Notes under the pieces: generated by a model
What the model was told of the DNA's origin: nothing
Seen by the model: the letters and a program-made list of their open reading frames with translations, nothing else
The model's database searches: none
Program-made: the position numbers and the translations under genes
In this document: positions 33,956 to 44,969 of the stretch, one piece after another
How positions within the stretch are numbered: the first letter of the stretch is position 1
Layout: each line of letters opens with the position of its first letter
Assembly: GCA_015680905.1 (NCBI GenBank)
Contig: CM027380.1
Span: 38,804,001-38,868,000 of the forward strand
Reading direction: 5' to 3'
DNA: 64,000 nucleotides
Origin: Coptis chinensis
Taxonomy: Eukaryota; Streptophyta; Magnoliopsida; Ranunculales; Ranunculaceae

Positions 33956-35063
33956 CCTTGAATCCAACTTAATAGACTAGCATAGATTGTTGTAATCCAA
34001 TTCTTACTTTCTTACGGTAAGAATTGGTCGTTCTAATCCCTAATTATACATGGCATCTCTACCAATTCATAACTAGCATGTGAGGACGTCTACCCATTCT
34101 CATGGCGAATCAACGACCTTCTAGAGTGGAATAGACTCTTACAACGATTCTACACTACACAATCAAGTTTTCATCAAGGTTTCATCAAACCCTTCTAATG
34201 GAGGTTTAGCCTTGATTCATCAAACTATCATTTCCATATGAATTAACACTAGACATCATAAAAAGATTGGAACTTTGCTTATTTAAACTCAAATGGAAAC
34301 TACTCATGCAATAATTGATTTAAACTAATAATGACAAATAAGTAAATCTAAGAATTAAAACTAATAATTAATGAAAAACAAAATTAGATTATCAAGAACT
34401 AAATATTTTATTGATCTAACAACTAAATAACAATCATTCAATACTAAAATTAAAACAAGAATAACAACTAATTAATTAATTGAAAAACTAGATCTAGAAC
34501 TAAGCTTTAATGGCTACCCCTATCCTAAGCTAATTGATACTTAAGAACTAAGTCTTGTGTGTGGAAATGGAGGAGACCAGATCCACATTTTCGTGCATGG
34601 GTTGAGTGTCCATGTTTTGGGCCGGAAAATCGAGCCCAAAGCCTAATTTCTTCAGTCCACACGACCCTTTTCAGTTAGCTTTGACTTTAATAGGCTTTTT
34701 GTCTACTTCTGCTCCTCCTATTGGGTCAAGGTTTAGACCATTGGAAATCTCTTTCCGAGCCGATCGTTTTGACATAAGGTACGCCCAATTCTGAGGCCTG
34801 AGTCTAAAGATACGATCTTCGGAAGTTCTGCTGACTTTTATGTGCTGTTTCTGCCCGTCTTGGCCTTTAATCACAGAACTTCTTAGCAACCAAACCCTTG
34901 CTCCTTTATATCGCCAAAGTGGCACATTTCTACACATAATTAACTTCAATGCCTTAAATACATAAAAGCACGTAATTAGCATTAACTCTTATTTATTACT
35001 CGCATAATTGGTCTAAAAGTATTATTGTTAAGGGGTTAAAACTATAATTTTAGGCTCTTATCA
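33956..35063 (-). repeat. Element A 5' LTR (right side)
   Basis: Begins TGATAAGAGCCT at its right end beside the GCCCC duplication. 1108 bp, a shorter copy of the left LTR and very similar to it where both exist. Confidence 0.87.
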
Positions 35064-35374
35064 GCCCCGGAGTAACCAAAATGATACCGGATTAACGTAT
35101 AACTTTATCTTCTTATCAAAACCTCTATATGGTTAGAGATATATTTTGATTGAGAAAACCAACTAGAAAAAAAAAAGACGAGGAGTCTCCAAACGATAAT
35201 TAAACAAATATAGTAACCCAAAGTGAAACTATTCTCTGTTTAATTCTATCTTTTACCTCCAACTCTCTATTTTGTCTTGAAAATCTGATGTTAAAAAACT
35301 CAACTTGTACAAAATTTTCCTTAAAAATCTTTTGCCCTTCTCAATCTCTCTCTTTTCTGAAAAACTTTTCTAAA

Positions 35375-35677
35375 ATGTCTTCTTTATTAGCAAACAAAAA
35401 CCCTCCACCTAGAAAGACTAGATGGATAAGTTTCAATGATCGTGTACAAGCACTTCATAGAGAACTGCAACTTAAGATATGGACACATATACCGAAAATC
35501 ATTCTTGGTTTAGGTAAGAGTTCATACGCACGTAAGAGACGAGCTATGAGAGAAGGCTGGTGCTTGAACTGTCAAACACCAACTTGCCCCGGTCTTCAAC
35601 CTCATAATAATTTTGTTTATAAAATCTACACGTGTTATCCTCTAGTACATTACGCTCGGTCTAAAAGAGTAATCTAG
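35375..35677 (+). CDS. Small Cys-rich basic ORF, carlavirus NABP-like (element B1)
   Basis: A 100-residue open frame; the ATG given here begins the part conserved with B2 (an in-frame ATG also exists at 35288). Residues 27-45 give LHRELQLKIWTHIPK. Then comes a strongly basic GKSSYARKRRA (47-57), followed at once by Cys63-x2-Cys66-x4-Cys71-Pro-Gly. The C-terminus is basic and aromatic. From memory, carlavirus and allexivirus Cys-rich nucleic-acid-binding proteins (about 95-130 residues) have the same layout: LP..L..KI, then G(R/K)S.YARRRRA, then C-x2-C, then C.PG. The spacing between the Cys pairs is shorter here. If the match is real, this is a captured plant-virus gene or a shared ancestor. 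If not, it is an unknown small retroelement ORF. It looks whole here; the B2 copy is broken. Confidence 0.6.
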   Translation: MSSLLANKNPPPRKTRWISFNDRVQALHRELQLKIWTHIPKIILGLGKSSYARKRRAMREGWCLNCQTPTCPGLQPHNNFVYKIYTCYPLVHYARSKRVI

Positions 35678-36308
35678 CCATCTGGTTGGGATTGACTCAA
35701 GTTTTCAAAAACTTCTAAGTCTTGAGGATCTGACTTAAAACGACCCACCTTTTTTAAATTTCATTCAAACTTATTCAAAACCCAAAAAAAATATAACAAT
35801 AATTAAATTTTTGTTCTATTATCTGTACCTATTTTCTTACAGTTCCTTTACAGTTTTTTCCATCATCTATTTTGCATGCACCGTTGGATGTGAGTTTACC
35901 CTATACTCTTACATTGTATTTTTTGTGCTGATCGTTTTAGTACCTCACAGATCAAGATCGGAGAAGTAATGAAGCGCGGATCGGCTCTTAAAGTTGGCAA
36001 GACACTAAGGACAAGATTGGAATTTCCTAATTTCATTTGGGCGTGGGCCAAAATTTCAATTTCATTAAAAAAAAGGCACGTGTGAGGCACGTGCCATCAA
36101 CTACTTAACCCACGCGACTGCCCAACTTCCCATCTTCTTCCTCACGAAATCCCCAACCCTAGCCGCCCACACCAGCTAATGACCGCCCCTTCCTAGCTCG
36201 CGACCGCGACCTCACCTCAAGACACCACCACTCCAAATTTTTATAGCCTATCCCATTTTCAACCCTCATTCCAACTCAAAACCCCAATTTTATCAATCCT
36301 TACTCTAA
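35678..36308 (+). other. Element B1 spacer before the 3' ORF
   Basis: No gene. It holds the motif TCTGACTTAAAACGACCCAC (35728 on), a pyrimidine-rich TTTTCTTACAG near 35831-35842 that would suit a 3' splice site upstream of the 3' ORF, and a C-rich stretch just before the ORF. B2 keeps the same layout (56066-56622). Confidence 0.5.
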
Positions 36309-37336
36309 ATGGCTCGAGTTCTTAAAATCATGCCGGAGCAAAATTTTCAAAACCTCTTCAATTATGATCTATTTGAAGTACACTTCAAGGCTGAGATTAG
36401 AATAAGAGGATAGGAACCCTTGGTTTTGTTAGAAGGTGTGGCTTATTCTCCTTCTCTTACTCATTCATTTATAACTGTATGCTTAAATGGGAGGATGACC
36501 GCATCACGGTTGTCAAGGATGGTCGCTCGCTGGAGCTCACTAAGGAGGTTGTGAGTGGAGTTCTGGGGATTCATCTGAAGGCTTATGTTCAGACGGAACA
36601 GTCCCCAGACAATAAAACCATCAATGTGATAATGGTAGAGACACTTCTCGAGGGGGTGAAAAACCTCAAGTCTCACTGCTCTTTTCAGTGTTCGCTATGA
36701 AGGAACTAGCTGGCAGTATCTCAGTAGACAACCTACAACCTGCTAGGCTCAGCCAAGCCTTCGGATATAGGTAAGGCAATGCTTCATATTTTATGGATTC
36801 TTTAAGAATAGAAGAATAGCTTCTGCATCGTCTCCTTTATCTTTGAGCAACTCTGCAAACCGAAGAAGTCCACTACTCCTTTACCAGTGTTGGTCACCAA
36901 GATCATGCAGCACTTGGGGTTCTAGGCCACAGACGCCCTAGTGGAGGTCAAGGACGCTACCACAAGTCCTATATATGCCCACTGCGTCCAGAAGTTATGG
37001 CTTCCACCTGAAGCCAGAGTCGCTGAGCAAGCATGCCCGACTGATAAAATGGATTACTTCGCAGAAGATGCCACTCGACAGTTCACTCAGCCCATGGACA
37101 GAATTCACTTCCTCCATAGCGGCCAGAGGATTCTACATTCGTATCTTCACCAACTCATGGAAAGTCAGGGGAATATTATAACGGAACATCAGACTATCAA
37201 AGCGGAACATCATACCTTCAGAGAGGAGCAGCGGTCTTTCCAGCAGGAGCAACGACGTTTTCAGCGCAGTGTCACTAGAACACTACAGAGCATTAGAGAC
37301 TTGCTCCCACGTAGTAATAGACACGCTAGGACCTGA
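36309..37336 (+). pseudogene. Element B1 3' ORF (type 1), fossil
   Basis: Begins MARVLKIMPEQNFQNLF, as B2 does at 56623. Later pieces give RITVVKDGRSLELTKEVV, an LGIHLKAYVQT stretch, and in 36941-37336 IYAHCVQKLWLPPEARV, then a long amphipathic C-terminus rich in Gln/Glu/Arg/His (EEQRSFQQEQRRFQRSV) that predicts a coiled coil. It shares the PEQ.F..LF, GWEPL and YSP.LT motifs with type 2 of X and A, so the two types are relatives. Function unknown. Broken. Confidence 0.6.
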
Positions 37337-39458
37337 CGTTATCAAGGAGAAGGATCTTCTTGACGTCAAGATGTGTCACGCATAGATTCTGACTAGGCAG
37401 TTCCCTAGTGTCCGTATAGATAGTTTATTATCTTTAATTGTTGTTTTATTTTTCTTTAGTATGACATTTAATTATATGTTTAATATTATATGCTTTTTTT
37501 TTGTTTTCTTGTGGAATTTGGTATATTTGTAGAAGGTAAAACAGATAAATCATGCCAAAATTTTCAATTTTTCTTTTATGCATTTCATATATATTTTCAA
37601 AAAATACAAAAACTGAAAAAGATTTCATAGTAGAATAAATATCCCTTGTATAATAAACCATGTATTTCTCGTTCTAGATCAAACAACCCACGCCCCAAAC
37701 TTATTTGGGGGTGGCGCATTTTCATCATGAAGAACAAAATACAGGTGTTTCGCCATTTTTGCTCATATTTCTATAGTAATCTCTTTCCTTATCTCCTCAT
37801 ACTTTGAGGACAAAGCATCGTTCTATTTAGGGGTGGTATAGTAACATTTTGCAAAAACTACACATTTTCTATATAGTAGATATAATAGTATATTTCTTTC
37901 TTTCTAAAAAAAATTCGAAAAAGACCAAAAATATTTTTCTGTATAGTATTAAAAACTTTTGTTTCCTTTTTCTATGATGAATAAAAAGTTTAGAAGTCTC
38001 ATTATAGCAATAAATTAAAGATTTGTTCTTCGTTCTTAGACTAATATACGTACAATATTTTCTACATCTTTTCATGAATAACAAACATCATCATTTGTTT
38101 CTATATAACAGTGAGTTTCTCAAGCCAAAGGTAGAACAATTAAATTCCATATCCTGTGAGAATCTAGCCAAAAGCCTCATCTGAATGATTATTGAGTGAT
38201 GACACAAAAGATGTCTAGATAGAAAGACAATACATCCACTTGCTTGATCACCACGCCATATCCTATGAGGGAATTTATGCCATTTTTGGATCGATATAGC
38301 CAAATAAACGTTAAAACCCCAAAAAGATAGTTTTTCCTCTAGTTAACCCTCTTGAGCCTTCAACCCTTTTCTAAAAAGCCTTTTTATTCTTCACCAAAAA
38401 CTCCTAACCTGTTACAACACACAATAAAAAGATTACCCAGCTGACAAGTTGAAAACTGGATGGATATCAGAAAAAAGAAAGAGAAGACCTTGTACAAAAA
38501 CATAACAATTATTTTCTTCAAAAAGAAAAGAAAAGAAAGACCCATTAAAAACCAAAAACTCCAAAAAAATCAAAGGAGTCAAAAATTGAATCTCCCAAAA
38601 GTAAAAAATCAAAAGGAGATAATATCATAAACAAAAACAAAAAGAAACAAAAGCAAAGTTAGAATTCCCAAAAATTCAAAATCATATGGAGTTACAAAGC
38701 CAAAGGGCTAAAAGAAGGTATCACAATTCGGAAGCAAAAGAACAAAACGAGGTTCTTCTCTGGTTAGACGTATCTTAAAGACTTAGTTTCTCAACTTATC
38801 AGATTTTGTTTTTCCCTTCCTTTTTCTTTCTAAACTATCACCCTAATCCCGTAACTCCTAATAAAAGACATCTAGCTCGATTAGGAATAGGATGGTATGA
38901 TAGTAAGTTGCAAGAGTGATCAATCAACCCCGGTTTCTTTGGACGTCATTTGAGTATGCGAGGAATATAAATGCCCACTGCATTTCAGAGAATGAACCTT
39001 GAGTGAATCTATCAGAGAGTTGTGATTGTAACACACCCCCAGTGAGAACCTACCTTAAGGACGCTCTCCAAAAGTCTCAAAAGCAACTCTGCTTTTGCAT
39101 TTCATTTCTCATGTTTTGCACATTTATCTTTCGATGATTAAATTACTGTGTATATGTTATTCTAAGTTCAAAGGAGCTTGTCTGTATTCTCTGCTAATGG
39201 GATGTATGAACTTCTGAGAATAAATAAAGAAACAAGTCCCTTTGTACTAAATAGAAGAAGTTTGTGAGTACCTTCACTGGGAAACTCTCACGAGGCTTAA
39301 AGCTCATCCACTAGGGAATTCCTAGTGGTTTAAGGTTGTGTTGCATATGATCAATGCAATCGCACTCTGCGAAACGAGATTAGTATAACTTAAAATAAAT
39401 CATTCATTTGTAATCTTAGTTTTTTCTCTCATCCTTGCTTGAGGACAAACAAGATGCT
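37337..39458 (+). other. Element B1 3' non-coding block
   Basis: No gene; the short minus-strand frames here are chance. Internal polypurine-like tracts are at about 37704-37716 and 37825-37838, the second after TTTGAGGACAAAGCAT. The stretch from about 37900 is shared with X, A, C and D, including the A-rich segment with AAAAGGAGTCAAAAATTG-like words and the hairpin with arms CCACTAGGGA and TTCCTAGTGG at 39308-39328. Confidence 0.65.
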
Positions 39459-39470
39459 ATTTGGGGGTGG
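39459..39470 (+). other. Polypurine tract of element B1
   Basis: ATTTGGGGGTGG directly before the LTR, preceded by TTGAGGACAAACAAGATGC, closely similar to X. Confidence 0.8.
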
Positions 39471-40286
39471 CGATCAGCTCCTAAATATGCATTTTATTAC
39501 CCTTATATTACTGCATTATAGCCTTTCTTACATTTATTGAAAAGACAACTCATAGCTTTTATTGTCTTTTTCAAGTTACAGAGAAATTCAAGCCACTTAT
39601 CATAAAAGTTACATCTTAGCACCTAAATGAGCCTTAATCACGCTTATTATGAAGACCAGAAGTTGCTATTAAAAAGTGCTAAAAAAGTAAAAGTCAACAG
39701 TCAAAGTCCTTAACTCAGAAAACTAGAAATGGAGGCCCTTATCTAAAAGTGTGGCATTCTCAAAAACCTACCTTGGTCAAGAAGGAATCATCAAGCAAAA
39801 GCAAAAGCAAAAGTGAAGTGTGAGGTGTCTCAAAAGTAATGAAGGAGGGAAAATTAGTAAAAAACAAAAGTATGGGTATATAATCTAAAAGTTAGGGAGA
39901 GAGAAGGCATTCATTATTTTAGGGTCCAAACCATTTGGTTTGTAGGATTTAGTCTTGTTTTTCAATTCAAGTCTTTTACTTTATTGTTCTTCATTTCCTT
40001 TTTTTTTTAAATCTTGTTATTTTGCTTTGTTTGTTTCAATCAACCAATCATATTTTGTTATTCTTGTTTCAATCTTCATTTCAATGCTTTATTTCAATGT
40101 TTTCATGTCATTTCCATACCAAACAACTTGAGTTTTCATGTTTTCATTAGCTTAAACTAAATAAGTCTTTACCAAGAGTCTACCTTTCTTCCTCTTAACT
40201 CCCGCACTTAAACTCTAAACAATTTAGGATGAACATCACTTCTTACAAACTCTTTTGAAGTTACTTACCACAATCAAACAACTTCA
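39471..40286 (+). repeat. Element B1 3' LTR
   Basis: Starts (C)GATCAGCTCCTAAATATGC and ends AACAACTTCA. It is homologous to the B2 LTR (42685-43542) and, in reverse, to the B3 LTR. Confidence 0.85.
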
Positions 40287-40318
40287 GTGAGTAAGTTTTA
40301 GTCTCGCTAAACCTTGTA

Positions 40319-40342
40319 GTGCATGAACGTAGTATCATGCAC
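40319..40342 (-). other. Inverted repeat over the gag start codon (B3 copy)
   Basis: Perfect 8-base arms GTGCATGA and TCATGCAC with an 8-base loop. In element sense the gag ATG lies inside the arm GTGCATGA. The B1 copy (11095-11118) keeps it with one mismatch. It may hold the start codon in a stem. Confidence 0.55.
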
Positions 40343-41669
40343 TTTTAGCAAGATAGCAAAACTATCCTAACATGCACAAATTATGCAGTGTATGCTCAAG
40401 CAATCGAAATTCGTTTTTGCAAGTTTGGAGTTTTGAAAATATTTGCTGGGTCTATAAATTATTATGCCATTTTCAAACAATTGGACGCAAGACTAGGATT
40501 GATCTACTACATGGTTCAGAAGAGTATGCAATCACTTCACCAAGTGGTGTGCTACCAAGAATCTCACTCACGATGAATCTTGGGGAGGGTAGTATGGAAG
40601 GCAGTTGGTCCACCGGAATCTAGTAACTAATAACTCTAAATCCTCGTGGCTATATTTTTGTCCTTTTCTGGAGGAGCGTGACTACTTTAGACTCTAGTTG
40701 ATTAATTTAATTTGTTTGTTTGGTCTAGTGCTTCAAGAATCAAGAAACGTCCGATTTATCTACATTGGGGAATCACTTCCCAATGGTTGTTATGTGGCTC
40801 GGGTTCAGCCTTATGCATGATTTGAAATTACAGTGTGGAAATTAAAATTCAAACAATCACGTAAGCATGCTTGAACACACAAGATATCCTCTTACATGGG
40901 CTTCGAGGAGGTTTAGAATTTGTCTTTCAAGCCATGCTTACACCCTGTTTGAGGAGAAGGCGATGTTAGTTGGCGCATGATCTGAGAATAAGGCCCAACC
41001 GTTAGAGCGTTCCCTGTTTTAGGTTACAAAAAAGGTCTAGTTAAAAAGCCTACAATCTGGGTTTTTAATAATTAAACAACTTTGCCTTTAAGGGACCAAA
41101 ACATAAAAATAAGCTAACACTAATACTAAGACTAATAGATTAACTAAATTTAATCATAGATAGAGTGTTGAATATTAAGTTGATTCAAAGTGCGCGAGCG
41201 TATGATTTACCACTCGCCTCGCACACTTGAACTTCCCAAGGCAATGAAAACTCTAACTCTTGGTAAGTTGCACAACTTCAACCAAGTGTTTAACTCATGT
41301 TAATCCACATAACCAATCAAAAACTTTTTTTTTCCTTTTTTTTCCTTTTTCTTCTTTTTTTCTTTTTATCTCTATCTATTACAACAAAGTCTACTAATGT
41401 ATACTACTCTATTACAAAATCCGGATCTCTAGTTACAACCACACATTAAAAATGAATGAATTATGAAAAAATGAGAGGCAACGTCTCCGGCGCACAGGCA
41501 ATCATATCGTCGATGGGCGTCGCAGCAAATAAGTGAGTGGTCGCCTCACCGGTTTTTTGCCAAGTCCAAATTTTTTCAACAACATTTCAACTCCTCTCCA
41601 ACAGTTGAACCTCGAACCTGGATTTGAAATAAATCATATAAGTATTGAAAAATAATGAAATATATCAAC

Positions 41670-41715
<46 letters not shown>

Positions 41716-41788
41716 AGAAATGAAAGGGATAGAATGGTGCTTCCCTCCTTAGATGCTCAACCAAGCATCCATGTTCCTTCAATCCATG

Positions 41789-41803
41789 ACGGCGGTGCCA
41801 TTT
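41789..41803 (-). other. Primer binding site of element B3
   Basis: AAATGGCACCGCCG follows the LTR end on the minus strand; the same type as in X and B2. Confidence 0.7.
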
Positions 41804-42674
41804 AAAGTTGGTTTAGTGGTAAGTAGGCTTCAAAGATTATTTGATTGAGGTTCACCATAAATTGTTTAGAACTTGGATAGAATGGGAGTTGTGAAGGAGA
41901 AAATGTAGTATTCTTTAGCTTTAAGAACTTGCTCTTATGGACTCTATTTGTATTGAATGAACACTTTGAAAAGAAACAACTTGATTGATTGAAGAATTCT
42001 TGAAAAGAACTTGTTGATTGAATGATTGAAAACATAAACTTGAAAGAAATAACTTGATTAAATTGAAAAACATAAACTTGAAAGAAATAACTTGATTGAA
42101 TTAAAGAACAAAAAGTAAAACAAACTTGAATGTCAATGACTTGAAAAATAAATCCTACACTACTCCTACATGACACTAGAATAAGTCTAGGTGTATTCTC
42201 TCCTCCTACTTTTTGGTTCTTATACCCCTATTTTTACAAAAGTCCTATTTGCCCTCTCCCTCTACAACCAAGACACCTCACCATGGGTGCTTTATGCTTT
42301 TCCTTTTTGCTTTTTCATTTCTTCTTGATCAAGCTAGGTTTTGAGAAAGTCTTCTTTTGTTTCAAGGCCAGCCATCTTTAGCCTTCTGAGTCAATAACGT
42401 GACTTTCACTTCTCTGGTTTTGAGTTCTTGACCTTTGACCTTTGACTTTGACTTTGACATTTTTAGAACTTTTTCATAGCAACTTCGAGTCTTCATAATA
42501 AGCGTAAATAAGGCTCATTTTGGTGCTAAAATGCAGCTTTTAAGATAAGTAGTCTAAAATGCTCTGTAACCTGAAAAAGGCAATAAAAGTTATGAGTTGT
42601 CTTTTCATTATGCGTAAGAAGGGCTGTAATGCAGTAATGTAAGGGTAATAAAATACACATTTGGGAGATGATCA
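41804..42674 (-). repeat. Element B3 5' LTR
   Basis: Starts TGATCATCTCCCAAATGTG (right end), about 870 bp, homologous to the B2 LTR that starts 11 bases further right in the opposite direction. Confidence 0.85.
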
Positions 42675-42684
42675 CTGGACCTAA
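42675..42684. other. 10-bp spacer between two head-to-head LTRs
   Basis: CTGGACCTAA. It may be one 5-base duplication from each element (CTGGA and CCTAA) and may be the only original host DNA in the window. Confidence 0.6.
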
Positions 42685-43542
42685 TGATCAACTCTCAAAT
42701 GTGCATTTTATTACCTGTATATTGCTGCATTACAGTCCCTCTTACACTTAACAAAAAGACAACTCATAGCATTTATTGTCTTTTTCAGGTTAAAGAGTAT
42801 TTCAGACCACTTATCATAAAAGCTGCGTCCTAGCACCAAAAGGAGTCTTAATCACGCTTATTATAAAGACCAGTAGCTACTATAGAAAAGTGCTGAAAAA
42901 GTCAAAGTCAACCAGTCAAAGTTAAAAGTCAAAGCCCTCAAATTAAAAGGCCAGATATGGAGGCCGTTCTCTCAAAATATGATGACTTTCTCCTTAAACC
43001 TACCTTGTTCAAGAAGAAACCAAAAAATAAAAGAAAAAGTGAAATGTGAGGTATCTAGTTTGTAATGGAGAAGAGAAAATCTGTAAAAGGCAAAAGTAGG
43101 GATATATAAGCTAAAAGCAAGGGAGAGAGAAACCATTCATTGTCTTAGCTTAGTATCCAAACCATTTGGTTTGTTTAATTTCTTGTCTTGTTTTTCAATT
43201 CATGTTTTTACTTTATTATTGTTTTATTTTATTTCAATCAACTTGCTATTTACTTGTTTTTATTTCAATCTTATTTACTTGTTCTTGTTTCAAGTTTCAA
43301 TCTTGAATCTTGTTTACTTGTTCTTGTTTCAAGTTTTAATCAATCTTTACTTCCATGTTTTCAAGTCATTTCAATACAACAATTAAATCTTTCAAGTTTT
43401 CATTAGCTTATAACCATTCCAATCCATACAAAAGTCTACCTTCCTTCTTCACATCTCCCTCACTCAAATTCTAAACAATTTAGGATGAACCTCACTCTTA
43501 AACAAACTTTTTGAATTTTACTCACCACTATCTAAACATTCA
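42685..43542 (+). repeat. Element B2 5' LTR
   Basis: Starts TGATCAACTCTCAAATGTGC and ends CTAAACATTCA; 858 bp. A TATA-like TATATAAG is at 43103-43110. Confidence 0.86.
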
Positions 43543-43562
43543 AATGGCACCACTGCCGAGGA
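43543..43562 (+). other. Primer binding site of element B2
   Basis: AATGGCACCACTGCCGAGGA matches the Athila-group Asp-tRNA type PBS (TGGCGCCGTTGCCGGGGA) at most positions. Confidence 0.75.
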
Positions 43563-44969
43563 TTGAAAGAGTGAGAGTGATTGGTTGAGAATCTAAGAAG
43601 GGAGCATCATTCTCATCTCTCCATTTCTATTTTTTTAATTTTTCGTCATTTTATTTTATTGTTTCTCAATACTGATCTACTTTCTTACAAATCAAGTTGC
43701 AGGACAACAAAGTTGGAAAGGAGCTGAAGACACAGACAAACGTTGACAAAAAGTCACTGGCGACCGCGGGCTTGGTGGAGGGCGACTGCGAGCTCACCTC
43801 CAATTAATGGTGTCCAGTCTTTTGGCAGCCCAGTTGATTTGTGATGAATAGTTGTACTCTGAGCTCGGATTTTGTAATAGAGTAGGAGAAAACAGTGGAA
43901 CTTGATTGTAATAGTTAGTGATAAAAAGAAAAACAAAACAAATTAGGAAAAATTGGTTTTTGATTGATTTCTTATGATGAACATTAGTTAAACTTGGTTT
44001 AAGTTATATATTTACCAAATGATTAGAGTTTTAATTGCCTTGGGAAGTTCAAGTGTATGAGACAAGTTATGGATCATAGCTCACACACTTTGAATCAACT
44101 TGGTAATCAATACTCTAAGTCCATTTGACTCTAGTTAATCTAGGTTATTAATCTAAAACTAGTTAATTAGATTAGTATAATATTAGTTTAGTTTTAAGTT
44201 TGAGCCCTTGAAGGCAAAGTTGTATAAATTGTCAAAATCCCAACTTGTGGGCTTTTTAAGTATGCCATTATTGTAACTTAAAACAAGGTAAAGCTCGAAA
44301 AGTTGGGCCTGATTCTCAGATCAAGCGCCAACCGACATCGCTTTCTCCTCAAGTAGCATGTAAGCATGGTTTAAGAGGTAAATTCTAACCTTCCTCGAAG
44401 CCCAAGTAAGAGGATACTTGTGTGTTCAAGTATGCTTACATGATTGTTTGAAATTTAATTTCTGCACTGCAATTTACATTCGCACATAATGCTAAACCCG
44501 AGCCACATAACAACCATTAGGAAGTCATTACCCAATGTAGGTAAATTGAACGTTGCTTGACTCTTGAAAGCCCTAGACCAAAAAAATAAATTAAAATCAA
44601 TCAACTAGATCCCAAAGTAATCACGCTCCACCAGAAAAGGACCAAAATATAGCCACAAGGATTTAGAATAATTAGTTACCAAATTCCGGTGGACCAACTA
44701 CCTTCCTTACTCCCCTCCCCCATATTCATCGTGGGTGAGATTCTTGGTAGAACACCACTTGGTGAAGTGACTGCTTACTCTTCTGAGACGTGTAGGAGAG
44801 CTATCCTAGTCTCGCGCCCAATTGTTCCTCTGAACAAAGCATGGTAAAATATAGACCCAAAATCAAAGTTTTCAAAACTCCATACTTGCAAAAACGAATT
44901 TCGATTGCTTGAGCATACATTGCACCGTTTTCACATGTTAGGATAGTTTTTGGGTTTTGGTAAAAGTGT

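Larger units (their letters stand above)
24722..35063 (-). mobile_element. Element A: Athila-like, both LTRs, flanked by GCCCC duplication
   Basis: Minus-strand element of 10.3 kb. GCCCC stands on both sides (24717-24721 and 35064-35068) and the B1 sequence reads straight across. From right to left: 5' LTR, leader with GC-rich units, gag, protease, a long linker, spacer, type-2 3' ORF, conserved 3' block, polypurine tract, 3' LTR. I see no RT, RNase H or integrase, so it was probably dependent on another element. The LTRs differ at about 6 percent of bases over 245 bp by eye, making it younger than X. Coding parts are broken in several places. Confidence 0.9.
35064..40286 (+). mobile_element. 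Element B1, 3' part: small Cys-rich ORF, 3' ORF, 3' block, 3' LTR
   Basis: Continues B1 from 24721 across the A insertion (CGGAGTAACCAAAATGATACC, as in B2 at 55389). It contains a small intact ORF, a type-1 3' ORF, a long non-coding block with repeated polypurine-like tracts, the polypurine tract and an 816-bp LTR. The right end is followed by GTGAG and B3 gag-start sequence, so B1 sits inside B3. No RT or integrase is seen in any B copy. Confidence 0.85.
40287..42674 (-). mobile_element. Element B3: 5' LTR, leader and gag start
   Basis: Minus-strand copy of the B family. From the right: 5' LTR, PBS, leader with a 35-base A run (T run in element sense) at 41678-41712 and a GC-rich patch near 41470-41560, then the gag start at 40338 in a hairpin. 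The rest is displaced by B1, whose insertion duplicated GTGAG (right copy 40287-40291). Open frames on the plus strand here are not real genes. Confidence 0.82.

Noticed and set aside
35288-35374. Upstream 29 codons as part of the small Cys-rich protein
   Set aside because: The stretch is not conserved as protein in B2 and reads like AT-rich leader; the ATG at 35375 begins the conserved part. An extended form cannot be fully excluded.
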